DNA from: Anaeromyxobacter dehalogenans 2CP-1 | GTDB lineage: Bacteria; Myxococcota; Myxococcia; Myxococcales; Anaeromyxobacteraceae | Reading direction: 5' to 3' | Length of the DNA stretch: 64,000 nt | Assembly: GCF_000022145.1 (NCBI RefSeq) | Contig: NC_011891.1 | Location: forward strand, 3,640,501 to 3,704,500 | In this document: one piece after another, positions 18,247 through 26,792 of the stretch | Layout: each line of letters starts with the position of its first letter | Position numbering within the stretch: position 1 is the stretch's first letter | The notes under the pieces: generated by a model | What the model was told of the DNA's origin: nothing | Databases searched by the model: none | Seen by the model: the letters and a program-made list of their open reading frames with translations, nothing else | Translations under genes and position numbers: made by a program

Positions 18247-18579
18247 TCAGCCGCCGCGCGCCCGCGATTCCGCGAGCTTGCGCGGGGGCGGGGGCGCGAG
18301 GGTGCGGGCCCGCAGCGCCTCCAGGTACGCCTCCATCACGTCGCGCCGGAGCCGGAAGTACGCGAAGTGCCCCTCCCGGCGCCGCTCCAGGAGCTGCGCG
18401 GCCACCAGCTCCTTCAGGTGGTGCGAGACGGTGGACTGGCACAGGGCGACGCCCTCCACCAGCTGGGAACAGGCCACCTCTCCCTCGGCCGCGGCGCGGC
18501 GCAGGATCTCGCAGCGCTGCGGGTCGGCGAGCGCCCGCGCGATGGTGCAGAACTCGTCGTCGGTGAGCTGGACGGGCAT
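18247..18579 (-). CDS. ArsR-family transcriptional regulator
   Basis: A 110-residue winged-helix repressor. It starts MPVQLTDDEFCTIARALADP at 18579 after an AGGAG site; the open frame upstream is not homologous. The DNA-binding core is LADPQRCEILRRAA...CQSTVSHHLKELVAAQLLERR, followed by the wing REGHFAYFRLR. Two cysteines (in ACSQLVEGVALCQSTV) occur near the recognition helix, but the classical ELCVCDL metal-binding box is absent, so the inducer is unclear. Its target could be its own gene and the small gene downstream. Confidence 0.88.
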   Translation of the reverse strand: MPVQLTDDEFCTIARALADPQRCEILRRAAAEGEVACSQLVEGVALCQSTVSHHLKELVAAQLLERRREGHFAYFRLRRDVMEAYLEALRARTLAPPPPRKLAESRARGG

Positions 18580-18623
18580 GGGCGCTCCTGGCGGGCCTTC
18601 GATAGCCGTCGATGCGCGCCGCG

Positions 18624-19058
18624 TCAAGCCCGGGCGCGTCCGGCCGGGGCGGGCCGGCTCTTCGGCTCCTCCCGCGCCGCCAGGATCCGGGGGAGGCTGT
18701 CCTCGATCCAGTCCGTCAGCGCCTCCACGTGCCCGGCCACCTCGCGGCCGAGCGAGGTCAGGCTGTAGTCGACGCGCGGCGGGATGACGGGGTGGACCTC
18801 CCTCCGCACGAAGCCGTCGTGCTCCAGGGCCTGGAGCGTCTGCGAGAGCATCTTCTCGCTCACCCCGGCGACCTTGCGGCGCAGCGCGCTGAACCGGTGC
18901 GTGCCCTCGAGGAGCGAGACGAGGACGAGCACGCCCCACCGGCTGGTCACGTGATCGAGCACGCCGCGCGACGGGCAGGCGGGCGCGTGCAGATCTCCCC
19001 GTCCCGCCTGCGATCGCAGCGCCTCGGCCAGCCGTCCGCCCCTGCCCGTCCTCGCCAT
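18624..19058 (-). CDS. HxlR-family transcriptional regulator
   Basis: A 144-residue regulator of the HxlR/YtfH/QorR type. The family core is visible: CPSRGVLDHVTSRWGVLVLVSLLEG, FSALRRKVAGVSEKMLSQTL and RREVHPVIPPRVDYSLTSLG. One cysteine sits before the winged helix (HAPACPSRG), the same place as the redox- or quinone-sensing cysteine of YodB/QorR-type proteins. It is divergent from a QorB-like gene across about 105 bases that contain a GTACT/AGTAC inverted repeat, the typical arrangement of a repressor of a quinone reductase gene. Confidence 0.92.
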   Translation of the reverse strand: MARTGRGGRLAEALRSQAGRGDLHAPACPSRGVLDHVTSRWGVLVLVSLLEGTHRFSALRRKVAGVSEKMLSQTLQALEHDGFVRREVHPVIPPRVDYSLTSLGREVAGHVEALTDWIEDSLPRILAAREEPKSRPAPAGRARA

Positions 19059-19075
19059 GCCAGTAGCTTACTCGA

Positions 19076-19102
19076 AAGTACGTACTTCCCACAAGTTAGT
19101 AC
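19076..19102. promoter_or_regulatory. Probable HxlR operator between the divergent genes
   Basis: A perfect palindrome AAGTACGTACTT at 19076-19087 overlaps a longer repeat, GTACT-N11-AGTAC at 19082-19102. HxlR-family repressors bind TACT/AGTA half-sites of this sort. It is AT-rich for the region and lies 18 bases upstream of the regulator ATG, so it could control both genes. Confidence 0.6.
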
Positions 19103-19163
19103 GGGCCCTACGGTAAGCATTCCCCCACACCCCGGGCGCCCCGCGCCCGCAGGAGAGAATCCC

Positions 19164-20036
19164 GTGATCGCCATCACCGCCGCCTCCGGAAAGCTCGGCC
19201 ACCAGGCCGTCGAGGCCCTGCTGAAGCGCGTCCCCGCCGCAACGCTGGTGGCGCTGGTCCGCCACCCTGCGCGGGCGGCCGATCTCGCCGCCCTCGGGCT
19301 CCAGGTTCGCGAGGGCGACTACGACCGGCCGGCCACGCTCGACACGGCGCTCGCGGGCGTGGAGAAGCTGCTCTTCATCTCCGGCAGCGAGGTCGGCCGG
19401 CGCGTGCCGCAGCACCAGGCGGTCGTCGACGCCGCCCGGCGCGCGGGGGTCGGGCTGGTGGCGTACACCAGCATCCTGCACGCGGACACCTCCGGCGTGA
19501 TGCTCGCCGTCGAGCACCGCGAGACCGAGGCCATGCTCCGCGCCTCCGGCGTGCCGCACGTGCTGCTCCGGAACGGCTGGTACCTCGAGAACTACACCGA
19601 GCACCTGGGGCCGGCCCTCGCGCACGGCGCCATCGCCGGGGCGGCCCGCGACGGCCGGATCGCCGGCGCCGCGCGCGCCGACTACGCGGAGGCCGCGGCC
19701 GCCGTGCTGACCGGCGAGGGCCACGAGGGCCGCGCGTACGAGCTGGCGGGCACGCCCTTCACGATGGCCGACCTCGCGGCGGAGGTCTCGCGCCAGGCCG
19801 GCAAGCCGGTCGCCTACCGCGACCTCCCACCCGCGGACTACCGCGCGGTGCTGGTCGGCGCGGGCATCCCGGGACCGTACGCCGACGCGCTGGTGGACGC
19901 GGACCTGGGCGTCGCCCGGGGCGAGCTCGACGACGCGAGCGGCGACCTGGAGCGGCTCATCGGGCGACCCAGCACGCCGCTCGCGACCGCGGTGGCGGCG
20001 GCGCTCGCCGCGCTCGGCGCGCGGCCACGCGCCTGA
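19164..20036 (+). CDS. qorB: NAD(P)H-binding quinone reductase of the NmrA/QorB type
   Basis: A 290-residue atypical short-chain-dehydrogenase-fold enzyme. GTG at 19164 follows AGGAGA; product MIAITAASGKLGHQAVEALL carries the GxxGxxG-like nucleotide-binding turn. Further family segments are LVRHPARAADLAALGLQVRE, the SGSEVGRRVPQHQAVVDAA region and LLRNGWYLENYTEHL. E. coli QorB (YtfG), which sits beside the HxlR regulator YtfH, has the same size and layout. It would reduce quinones with NADPH, in line with control by the divergent HxlR regulator. The name is inferred from family and context. Confidence 0.8.
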   Translation: MIAITAASGKLGHQAVEALLKRVPAATLVALVRHPARAADLAALGLQVREGDYDRPATLDTALAGVEKLLFISGSEVGRRVPQHQAVVDAARRAGVGLVAYTSILHADTSGVMLAVEHRETEAMLRASGVPHVLLRNGWYLENYTEHLGPALAHGAIAGAARDGRIAGAARADYAEAAAAVLTGEGHEGRAYELAGTPFTMADLAAEVSRQAGKPVAYRDLPPADYRAVLVGAGIPGPYADALVDADLGVARGELDDASGDLERLIGRPSTPLATAVAAALAALGARPRA

Positions 20037-20037
20037 C

Positions 20038-21021
20038 CTAGGTCCAGGCGAGGGTGGCGCGCCGGGCCCAGTAGCGCGCCGGCGGCTCGACCAGCGCGGC
20101 GAGCCGCTCCTGGTCCTCGGCGCGCGGCTGCAGCTCGAGCGCGCGCAGGTTGGAGCGGAGCTGGTCCACGGTGGCGGCGCCCAGCAGCACCAGGTCCGCC
20201 CAGGGGCGGGCCAGCGCCGCCGCGAGGGCGAGCGCGTCGGGCGTGGTGCCGGCCTCGCGGGCCACGCGCGCGAGCGGCCCGTCGGACCCGACGTCGCCGC
20301 GCGGCCCGAGCCGCCCGTTCGCGAGCGGCTCCTTCACGATCACCAGCCGGCCCGACGCGTGCGCCTCGCCGAGCACCGCCTCGCAGGAGCGCTCGAGCAG
20401 GTTCCAGGTGCCCTGCACCGCGGTGAACAGCGGCCGCCCCCCGCGCTCGATCCCGAGCGCGCGCGCGGCCGCCTCGGCCTGCCCCGGCCCGCTCACGGTG
20501 ACCCCGAGGCGCAGCCCGCCGTCGCGCAGCCGGGTCAGCTCGTCCAGCACCGCGCCGTCGCCGAGCACCGGGCCATCCGCGGTCACCGAGTGGATCTGGT
20601 ACAGCGAGAGCAGCGGGCCGAGCGCCTCGACCGACTCGGCGTGCTGCCGCCGCAGCGCCTCCAGCGAGTGGTCCTTCACCTCGTGCTTCTCGGCGTCCAC
20701 GCGCCAGCCGCCCACGTAGCGGTAGCCCCACTTCGACGAGACGGTGAGGTCGCCGGGACCGAGGCCGCGGGCGTCCGCCCAGGCGCGCAGGAAGGCCTCG
20801 CCCGCGCCGTAGGAGCGGGCCGCGTCGAAGTGGCGGATCCCGGCGTCGTGCGCGGCGTCGAGCACCGCGTGCGCGTGCCGGCGGAGCTGCTCGGGCGAGC
20901 GGCCCTCGGGGAAGTCGGCGCCGTGTCCGATGGTGTGGTAGGCGGGGCGGCCCAGCGCGGCCATCCCCAGCCCGAGCCGGCGGACGGCGGGCGCCGTCCG
21001 CGGGGGTTGCGGGATCTCCAT
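20038..21021 (-). CDS. Aldo/keto reductase
   Basis: A 327-residue TIM-barrel oxidoreductase that uses NADPH. Catalytic residues are visible in the usual order: Asp and Tyr in FDAARSYGAGEAFL, Lys in VSSKWGYR and His in YQIHSV. The C-terminal cofactor region reads LVLLGAATVDQLRSNLRAL. The gene is convergent with the QorB-like gene, with only one base between stop codons. Substrate unknown; such enzymes reduce aldehydes and sugars. Confidence 0.9.
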   Translation of the reverse strand: MEIPQPPRTAPAVRRLGLGMAALGRPAYHTIGHGADFPEGRSPEQLRRHAHAVLDAAHDAGIRHFDAARSYGAGEAFLRAWADARGLGPGDLTVSSKWGYRYVGGWRVDAEKHEVKDHSLEALRRQHAESVEALGPLLSLYQIHSVTADGPVLGDGAVLDELTRLRDGGLRLGVTVSGPGQAEAAARALGIERGGRPLFTAVQGTWNLLERSCEAVLGEAHASGRLVIVKEPLANGRLGPRGDVGSDGPLARVAREAGTTPDALALAAALARPWADLVLLGAATVDQLRSNLRALELQPRAEDQERLAALVEPPARYWARRATLAWT

Positions 21022-21073
21022 GCCGTATCCTTCTAGCAGGGATCCCGCCCCCCGTCCGCCAAAGCGGACGACG

Positions 21074-22096
21074 TCACTTCGCGAGCTTCGCGATGAGCGC
21101 GTTCGCCTCGGCGGGCGCGCGCTTGCACTCGAGCAGCGCGGTGAGCATCAGCGGCGCCACGATCGTCGCGTCGGACTCCACCACGTACATGGGCGTGTCC
21201 TGGGTGAGCTTGTCCCAGGTGATCTTCTCGTTGGGCGTCGCGCCCGAGTACGAGCCGTAGGACGTCGTCGAGTCCGAGATCTGGCAGAAGTAGGCCCAGG
21301 GCTTCACCGGCTCGCCCAGGTCGTACTTGATCGACGGCACCACGCAGATGGGGAAGTCGCCGGCGATGCCGCCGCCGATCTGGAAGAACCCGACGCCCTT
21401 GCCGGCCGACAGCTCCTTGTACTGGTCGTAGAACGCGGCCATGTACTCGATGCCGGACTTCACGATGGACGGGCTGCACTCGCCGGTCTTCACGTGCGAG
21501 GCGAAGATGTTGCCGAACGTGGAGTCCTCGTGGCCGGGGACCACGATGGGCAGCTTCGCCCGCGCGGCGGCGAGCAGCCAGCAGGCCTCGGGGTCGCCCT
21601 CGTAGAGGTCGGTCCCGATCGACTGGATCAGCTCGTAGAAGTACTCGTGCCAGAAGCGGCGCTCGCCCTTCTCGGTGGCGCGCGTCCACATCGGGACGAT
21701 GAACTTCTCCACCGCGCGGAACGCCTCGTCCTCCGGGATGCTGGTGTCGGTCACCCGGCGCATCCGGTCCTCGAGGATGCGGGTATCGTCCGCCTTGGTG
21801 AGGTAGCGGTAGTCGGGGAAGTCCTTGTAGCTGTGGTGCGCGACAAGCCGGAACAGCGACTCCTCCAGGTTCGCGCCGGTGACGGAGAACCCGTGGATGA
21901 GCCCAGCCCGGATGGCGGGCGCCAGCGTGAGCCCGAGCTGCGCCGACGACATGGCGCCGGCGACGGCCCAGAACATCTTCCCGCCCGCCTCCACGTGCCG
22001 CCAGTAGGCGACGAGCGCGTCGCGGGTCTGGCGCGCGTTGAAGTTCTTGTAGTTCGTGAGGACGAACTCGAGGACGGGCAGCTCGGTCTTCGGCAT
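21074..22096 (-). CDS. Deoxyhypusine synthase-like protein (bacterial)
   Basis: A 340-residue member of the deoxyhypusine synthase fold, an NAD-dependent aminobutyl transferase that acts on spermidine. Visible segments: FSVTGANLEESLFRLV, VPGHEDSTFGN, GGGIAGDFPICVVPS and, at the active site, ITWDKLTQDTPMYVVESDAT, where the lysine (about K296) aligns with the enzyme-imine lysine of eukaryotic enzymes. Bacteria lack the eIF5A substrate, and bacterial homologues have been assigned to polyamine (homospermidine-type) chemistry, so I do not name the reaction. It stands alone with no polyamine gene adjacent. Confidence 0.85.
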   Translation of the reverse strand: MPKTELPVLEFVLTNYKNFNARQTRDALVAYWRHVEAGGKMFWAVAGAMSSAQLGLTLAPAIRAGLIHGFSVTGANLEESLFRLVAHHSYKDFPDYRYLTKADDTRILEDRMRRVTDTSIPEDEAFRAVEKFIVPMWTRATEKGERRFWHEYFYELIQSIGTDLYEGDPEACWLLAAARAKLPIVVPGHEDSTFGNIFASHVKTGECSPSIVKSGIEYMAAFYDQYKELSAGKGVGFFQIGGGIAGDFPICVVPSIKYDLGEPVKPWAYFCQISDSTTSYGSYSGATPNEKITWDKLTQDTPMYVVESDATIVAPLMLTALLECKRAPAEANALIAKLAK

Positions 22097-22271
22097 CTCG
22101 GCACCTTTCCGTCGCGCCGTCGAGGCGCGCGCACTGCGATCCGGGCGCTCGTACCCGACTGCGCCCCGCCGATCAAGCCCGGCGTTTCGCGGGGGCCCGA
22201 CGGGCGGGCGGCGAGGCGGTTCCCCGGCGCGCCCGGGGAGCGTATCGTCTCGGTCTCCCCCGAGGTGAACC

Positions 22272-25070
22272 GTGACGCTGCTGCGCCGCGCCGCCCCGCC
22301 CCCGCCCCGCCCCGCCCTCCTCGCCGCGGCCGCGCTGCTGGCGCTCGCGACGCGTGCCGCCGCCGGCCCCGCGGCACCGCCCGGCCCTTCCCGCGCGCCC
22401 GCGCCCGGCGCCGGCGAGGAGCCGCCGCCGCTGCTGCAGCTCCCCGCCGACGTGCGCCCGGTCCGCTACGCGCTCGACCTGGAGATCCTGCCCGAGCGCG
22501 AGGACGGGATCCGCGGGCGCGCCGACGTGGCGGTGGTGCTGGAGCGGCCGCTCGCCCGGATCTGGCTCCACGCGCGCGACCTCGCCGTCTCGGAGGTCAC
22601 CGTGGAGGCCGCCGGCGGCGCCCGCGTTCCCGGACGGCTGACGCAGGTGCACCCCTCGGGCGTCGCACGGCTCGACCTGCCGCGGGCGGTCGGGCCCGGG
22701 CCGGCCACCATCCGCATGGCCTGGTCGGCGCGCTGGGGCCCGGCCGGCGCCGGCGCGTTCCGGGCGCGGGAGGGGGGCGACCTCTACGCCTCCACGCAGT
22801 TCGAGGCGGTCGACGCCCGCCGCGCCTTCCCGTGCTTCGACGAGCCCCGGTTCAAGACGCCGTTCGAGGTGACGCTCACGGTTCCGGCCGGGCTGGTCGC
22901 GATCTCGAACGCCCCGGAGCGCGGCAGCGAGCCCGCCGCGGGCGGCCTCCGCCGCGTCCGCTTCTCGGCCACGCGCCCGATCCCCACCTATCTGGTGTTC
23001 TGGACGGTCGGGCCGTACGACGTGGTGGACGCGCCGGCGCCGCCGAACGAGATCCGCCCGACGCCGCTGCCGGTGCGGTACGTCGTGCCGCGCGGCCGCG
23101 CCGCCGACGCGGCGTTCGCGCGCGAGGCCGGGCCGGCGCTGCTCGCCGAGCTGGAGCGGTGGTTCGGGACGCCGTTCCCCTATCCGAAGCTCGACCACGT
23201 CGTGGTCCCCGGGTTCCCGCTCGCCATGGAGAACCCGGGCGCGATCTCCTACGTGGAGTCCGCGCTCCTGTTCGACCCGCGCCGCCAGGCGCCCGACGAG
23301 CGCCGGTGGATCGCGGACACCATGGCGCACGAGATGTCGCACCACTGGTTCGGCGACCTCGTCACCCTGCCCTGGTGGACCGAGATCTGGCTGAACGAGT
23401 CCTTCGCGCAGTGGATGGGGACGCGCGCGGTCCAGCGCTGGCAGCCGACCTGGGGCGCGGACGTGGCCGGGGTCGCCGGCACCACGCGGGCGATGCGCCA
23501 GGACGAGCTCGCGGCCACGCGCGCCATCCTGAAGCCGCTCGCGCGCATCGAGGAGGTGGAGGGGCAGTTCGACGCCATGAGCTACCAGAAGGGCGCGGCG
23601 CTCCTCGGCATGATCGAGCGCTGGGTGGGCGAGGCGCCGTTCCGGGACGGCGTCCGCCGCTACCTCGCGGCCCACGTGGACGGGACCGGCTCCACCGACG
23701 CGATGCTCGCCGAGATCTCCGCCGCGGCCGGCCGCGACGTCGCCGCGCCGTTCCGGACCTTCCTCTCGCAGCCGGGGGTGCCGCGGGTGGAGGCGGCGGT
23801 CGACTGCGGAGGAGGGACCGCGCGCGTCCGGCTCCGCCAGGCGCGGGCGCTTCCGCGCGGCTCCGCGGCGGCGCCGGGCGGCGCCTGGAGGATCCCGGTC
23901 TGCCTGCGCTACGAGGCGGCCGGCGCGGTGCGCGAGCGCTGCACGCTGCTGGAGCACGCCGAGGGAACGCTGGCGCTCCCCGAGGGCTGCCCGGCGTGGC
24001 TCATGCCCGACGCCGGCGCGGCGGGCTACTACGCCTGGGCGCTCGCGCCCGCCGACCTGGCCCGGCTGCGCGCGCGCGGGCTCGCTCGGCTCTCCACGCT
24101 GGAGCGGCTCTCGTTCGCGCGCGCCGTCGCCGCCTCGGAGCGCGCGGGCGCGCTGCCCTACGCCGACGCGATGGACGCGCTCACCGCGCTGGCGCGGGAC
24201 CCACGGCCCGAGGTCGCCGCCGAGCCCATCGAGGCGCTCGAGCACGCCCACGACTGGCTGGTGCCGGCGGCGGGCCGGCCTGCGGTGGAGGTCGTGGCGC
24301 GGCGGCTCTACCGGCCGGTGCTGGCCAGGCTCGGGTGGTCCGCGCGGCCCGCCGAGTCGAGCGCCGTCCGCGACCTGCGCGCCCGCGTGGTGCGCCTGCT
24401 CGCGCTCGCCGGCCGCGACCCGGCCGTGCGCCGCGAGGCGGCGCGGCGCGGCGCGGCGTACGCCGGGGTGGCCGACGGGAAGCTGCACCCGGAGGCGCTG
24501 GACCCCGAGCTCGCCCCCATCGCGCTCGCGGTCGCGGTGCAGGAGCGCGGGCGGCCGATGTTCGAGGCCGTCCTCGCGCGCGCCCGGGCCGCCCCGGATC
24601 TCGCGACCCGCGAGCGGCTGCTCCCGGCGCTCGCCGCGGCGGACGATCCCGACCTCGCGCGCCGCTTCGCGGCGGTGCTCGCGGGCGACGACCTCCCGCT
24701 GCTCGAGCGGGTCGACGCCGTGCTGGACCCGCACGCGGTGCGCAGCGATCCCGCGTTCGTCGCCCGGCGGCTGGCGCTCCTCGAGGAGAACGTCGACGCG
24801 TGGGCGGCGGAGCTGCCGCCGTTCATGGCCGCCGGCCTCCCCGGGGCCGCGCGCGGGGCCTGCTCGGGCGGCGACGCGGCGCGGGTCGAGGCGCTGTTCG
24901 CGCGCCGCGCGGCGGCGCTGCCCGGCGTCGAGCCGATGGTGGCGAGGGCGGTGGAGCGGATCCGGCTGTGCGCCGCCGGCCGCGAGGCCGACGCGGGGCC
25001 GGCGTCGGCGTGGTTCGCCCGCGCGGCCCGGCGCGTTGCGCCCCCGCCCGCCGGCGCGGCCGCGCGCTAG
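22272..25070 (+). CDS. M1-family zinc aminopeptidase, exported
   Basis: A 932-residue gluzincin peptidase. GTG at 22272 follows GAGG; the N-terminus MTLLRRAAPPPP plus a hydrophobic stretch to RAAAGPAAP looks like a signal peptide, so the enzyme is probably periplasmic. The exopeptidase loop reads LAMENPGAIS (about 318) in place of GAMEN, and the zinc site is HEMSHHWFGDLVTLPWWTEI then WLNESF, i.e. HExxH-x18-E, at about residues 352-375. A long C-terminal helical domain (about 450-930) follows, as in ERAP/PepN-type enzymes. It removes N-terminal residues from peptides. Confidence 0.93.
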   Translation: MTLLRRAAPPPPRPALLAAAALLALATRAAAGPAAPPGPSRAPAPGAGEEPPPLLQLPADVRPVRYALDLEILPEREDGIRGRADVAVVLERPLARIWLHARDLAVSEVTVEAAGGARVPGRLTQVHPSGVARLDLPRAVGPGPATIRMAWSARWGPAGAGAFRAREGGDLYASTQFEAVDARRAFPCFDEPRFKTPFEVTLTVPAGLVAISNAPERGSEPAAGGLRRVRFSATRPIPTYLVFWTVGPYDVVDAPAPPNEIRPTPLPVRYVVPRGRAADAAFAREAGPALLAELERWFGTPFPYPKLDHVVVPGFPLAMENPGAISYVESALLFDPRRQAPDERRWIADTMAHEMSHHWFGDLVTLPWWTEIWLNESFAQWMGTRAVQRWQPTWGADVAGVAGTTRAMRQDELAATRAILKPLARIEEVEGQFDAMSYQKGAALLGMIERWVGEAPFRDGVRRYLAAHVDGTGSTDAMLAEISAAAGRDVAAPFRTFLSQPGVPRVEAAVDCGGGTARVRLRQARALPRGSAAAPGGAWRIPVCLRYEAAGAVRERCTLLEHAEGTLALPEGCPAWLMPDAGAAGYYAWALAPADLARLRARGLARLSTLERLSFARAVAASERAGALPYADAMDALTALARDPRPEVAAEPIEALEHAHDWLVPAAGRPAVEVVARRLYRPVLARLGWSARPAESSAVRDLRARVVRLLALAGRDPAVRREAARRGAAYAGVADGKLHPEALDPELAPIALAVAVQERGRPMFEAVLARARAAPDLATRERLLPALAAADDPDLARRFAAVLAGDDLPLLERVDAVLDPHAVRSDPAFVARRLALLEENVDAWAAELPPFMAAGLPGAARGACSGGDAARVEALFARRAAALPGVEPMVARAVERIRLCAAGREADAGPASAWFARAARRVAPPPAGAAAR

Positions 25071-25151
25071 CCGTCGCCCCGCCCGCGGCGGGCGCCCGCC
25101 CCCGCGGCGCCTGCCCTGGTGGGTGTCCCCGCCGAGTTCCCCTGGCCCATG

Positions 25152-25175
25152 CCGAACGACCGTTCTATTTTCCGG
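25152..25175. promoter_or_regulatory. Operator A before the TetR-type gene
   Basis: CCGAACGACCGTTCTATTTTCCGG, with a GAACG-AC-CGTTC inverted repeat, ends three bases before the ATG of the TetR-type gene. It is closely matched, in inverted orientation, by operator B on the far side of the gene. The TATTTT part is strikingly AT-rich for this genome and may be part of the promoter. Confidence 0.6.
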
Positions 25176-25177
25176 GC

Positions 25178-25774
25178 ATGGGGAAGGGCGCCGAGACGCG
25201 CGAGGCCATCCTGCACCGCGCCGTCCAGCTCGCCAGCGAGGTCGGGCTGGAGGGCGTCACCATCGGGCGCCTGGCCGAGGCCATGGACCTCTCCAAGAGC
25301 GGCCTGTTCGCGCACTTCCAGTCGAAGGAGGCGCTCCAGGTCGCGACCCTCGAGCACGCGGGCGCGCTGTTCGTCGAGGCCGTGGTCCGGCCGGCGATGG
25401 CCGAGCCGCGGGGGGCGCCGCGGATCCGGGCCCTCGTCGAGCGGTGGCTGCGCTGGCCGGAGCTGGTCCCGCAGCCCGGGGGATGCGTCTTCGTGCAGGC
25501 CGCGGTGGAGCTCGACGATCGCCCCGGCCCGGCGCGCGAGCTGCTGGTCTCGATGGAGCGCGCGTGGCTCGGGACCCTCGCCCGCGTGGCGCGCGACGCC
25601 CGGGACGGCGGCCAGTTCCGGGCGGACGTGGACCCGGACCAGGTCGCGTTCGAGCTCCACGGGATCATGCTGACCACCCACCACGCCTGGCGGCTCCTCG
25701 GCGATCGCCACGCCCGGCGCCGCGCCCGCGCCGCGGTGGAGCGGCTGCTGGCGGACTGCCGGCTGCCCGCCTGA
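25178..25774 (+). CDS. TetR-family transcriptional repressor
   Basis: A 198-residue regulator starting MGKGAETREAILHRAVQLAS. The N-terminal helix-turn-helix is typical: VGLEGVTIGRLAEAMDLSKS then GLFAHFQSKEALQVATLEHA, as in the AcrR-like subset with a TetR_C C-terminal domain. No upstream ribosome-binding site is seen; operator A sits immediately before the ATG, so the message may be nearly leaderless. Matched inverted sites before this gene and at the start of the following hydrolase gene suggest that it represses both. Effector unknown, perhaps a fatty-acyl or hydrophobic compound given the hydrolase. Confidence 0.92.
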   Translation: MGKGAETREAILHRAVQLASEVGLEGVTIGRLAEAMDLSKSGLFAHFQSKEALQVATLEHAGALFVEAVVRPAMAEPRGAPRIRALVERWLRWPELVPQPGGCVFVQAAVELDDRPGPARELLVSMERAWLGTLARVARDARDGGQFRADVDPDQVAFELHGIMLTTHHAWRLLGDRHARRRARAAVERLLADCRLPA

Positions 25775-25801
25775 CCTCGTCCCCTTCCCGCAGCGCCCGA
25801 G

Positions 25802-26770
25802 GTGCCCGTGCCCCGTCCCGAAAATAGTACGAACGTTCGCTCTCCTGCCCGCCGCGCGCTCCGCGCCGGCTTCTCCGCGCTCTCCGAGGTGGCGCCCCGC
25901 CTCGCCGCGCGCGCCGCCGGCCGGCTCATCCTGACGCCGCCGCGGCACCGCCCCCCGCCCGCCGAGCGCGAGGCGCTCGCGCGCGCCGAGCCGCTGGCGC
26001 TCCCTGGCCGCGACGGTGCGCTGCGCGCCTGGCGCGTCGGGCAGGGCCCGGCGGTGCTCCTGCTGCACGGCTGGGGCGGCCGCGCCGGCCAGCTCCTCCC
26101 GATCGCGGAGGCGCTCGCGGCGGCGGGCTGCAGCGCCGTCACCCTGGACGCGCCCGCGCACGGGGCGTCGCCCGGGTGTCTCGCGTCGATGATCCACTTC
26201 GCCGAGGCGGCCCGCGCGGCGGCGGCGGCGGTGGGCGCCCGCATGGCGGTGGGCCACTCGCTGGGCGGCTCGGCGGTCGTGCTCGCCATGATCCGCGGGC
26301 TGCGCCTCGACACGGCGGTGGCGATCTCGCCGCCGCGCGGGCCGGCCGGCTTCGTGGCCCAGGCGGCCGCCGAGCTGGGCGTCTCCGCCGCGGCGCTCGG
26401 GGAGGACATGGAGCGAAGGCTGGGCGTCTCCCCGGACGCGCTCGACCTCCCGCGGCTCGCCCCGCCTGGCGCGGCGCCGCTCCTCGTGATCCACGATCCC
26501 GGGGATCGCGAGATCCCGTTCGCGGACGGTGCCGCGCTCGCCGAGGGCTGGCCCACCGCGCGGCTGCTCGCGACGCAGGGCCTGGGCCACCGCCGCATCC
26601 TGCGCGACGCTGGCGTGATCGCCGCCGTGGTGGCGCAGGCCCGGCAGTGGCTGCCGCGCTGCGGCGGGTGCGGACGCCTGGCGACGACCGCCGGACCCGA
26701 GCCGCGCTGCGCCGGCTGCGCGATGGCGGACGACCTCTGGGACCGCGACGCCCGGTGGGCGGCCTCCTGA
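25802..26770 (+). CDS. Alpha/beta hydrolase with C-terminal zinc-ribbon-like tail
   Basis: A 322-residue hydrolase. The oxyanion region is VLLLHGWGGRAGQLLPIAEA and the nucleophile elbow is GHSLGGSAVV (GxSxG, about Ser 152); an Asp in LLVIHDPGDREIPF and a His in LATQGLGHRRIL complete a plausible triad. After the hydrolase core come LPRCGGCGRLATT and EPRCAGCAMADDLW, two CxxC pairs that look like a zinc ribbon, an unusual tail for this fold. Start is a GTG at 25802 or 25808; both place operator B within the coding start. Probably controlled by the TetR protein encoded just upstream. Confidence 0.82.
   Translation: MPVPRPENSTNVRSPARRALRAGFSALSEVAPRLAARAAGRLILTPPRHRPPPAEREALARAEPLALPGRDGALRAWRVGQGPAVLLLHGWGGRAGQLLPIAEALAAAGCSAVTLDAPAHGASPGCLASMIHFAEAARAAAAAVGARMAVGHSLGGSAVVLAMIRGLRLDTAVAISPPRGPAGFVAQAAAELGVSAAALGEDMERRLGVSPDALDLPRLAPPGAAPLLVIHDPGDREIPFADGAALAEGWPTARLLATQGLGHRRILRDAGVIAAVVAQARQWLPRCGGCGRLATTAGPEPRCAGCAMADDLWDRDARWAAS
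25817..25840. promoter_or_regulatory. Operator B at the start of the hydrolase gene
   Basis: CCCGAAAATAGTACGAACGTTCGC contains the perfect palindrome CGAACGTTCG. Compared with the reverse complement of operator A it shares GAAAATAG-N-ACG-N2-CGTTCG, so both are probably bound by the same TetR protein. It overlaps the first codons of the hydrolase frame. Confidence 0.6.
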
Positions 26771-26792
26771 GCGGCAGCGGCCGCGGCGCCGG

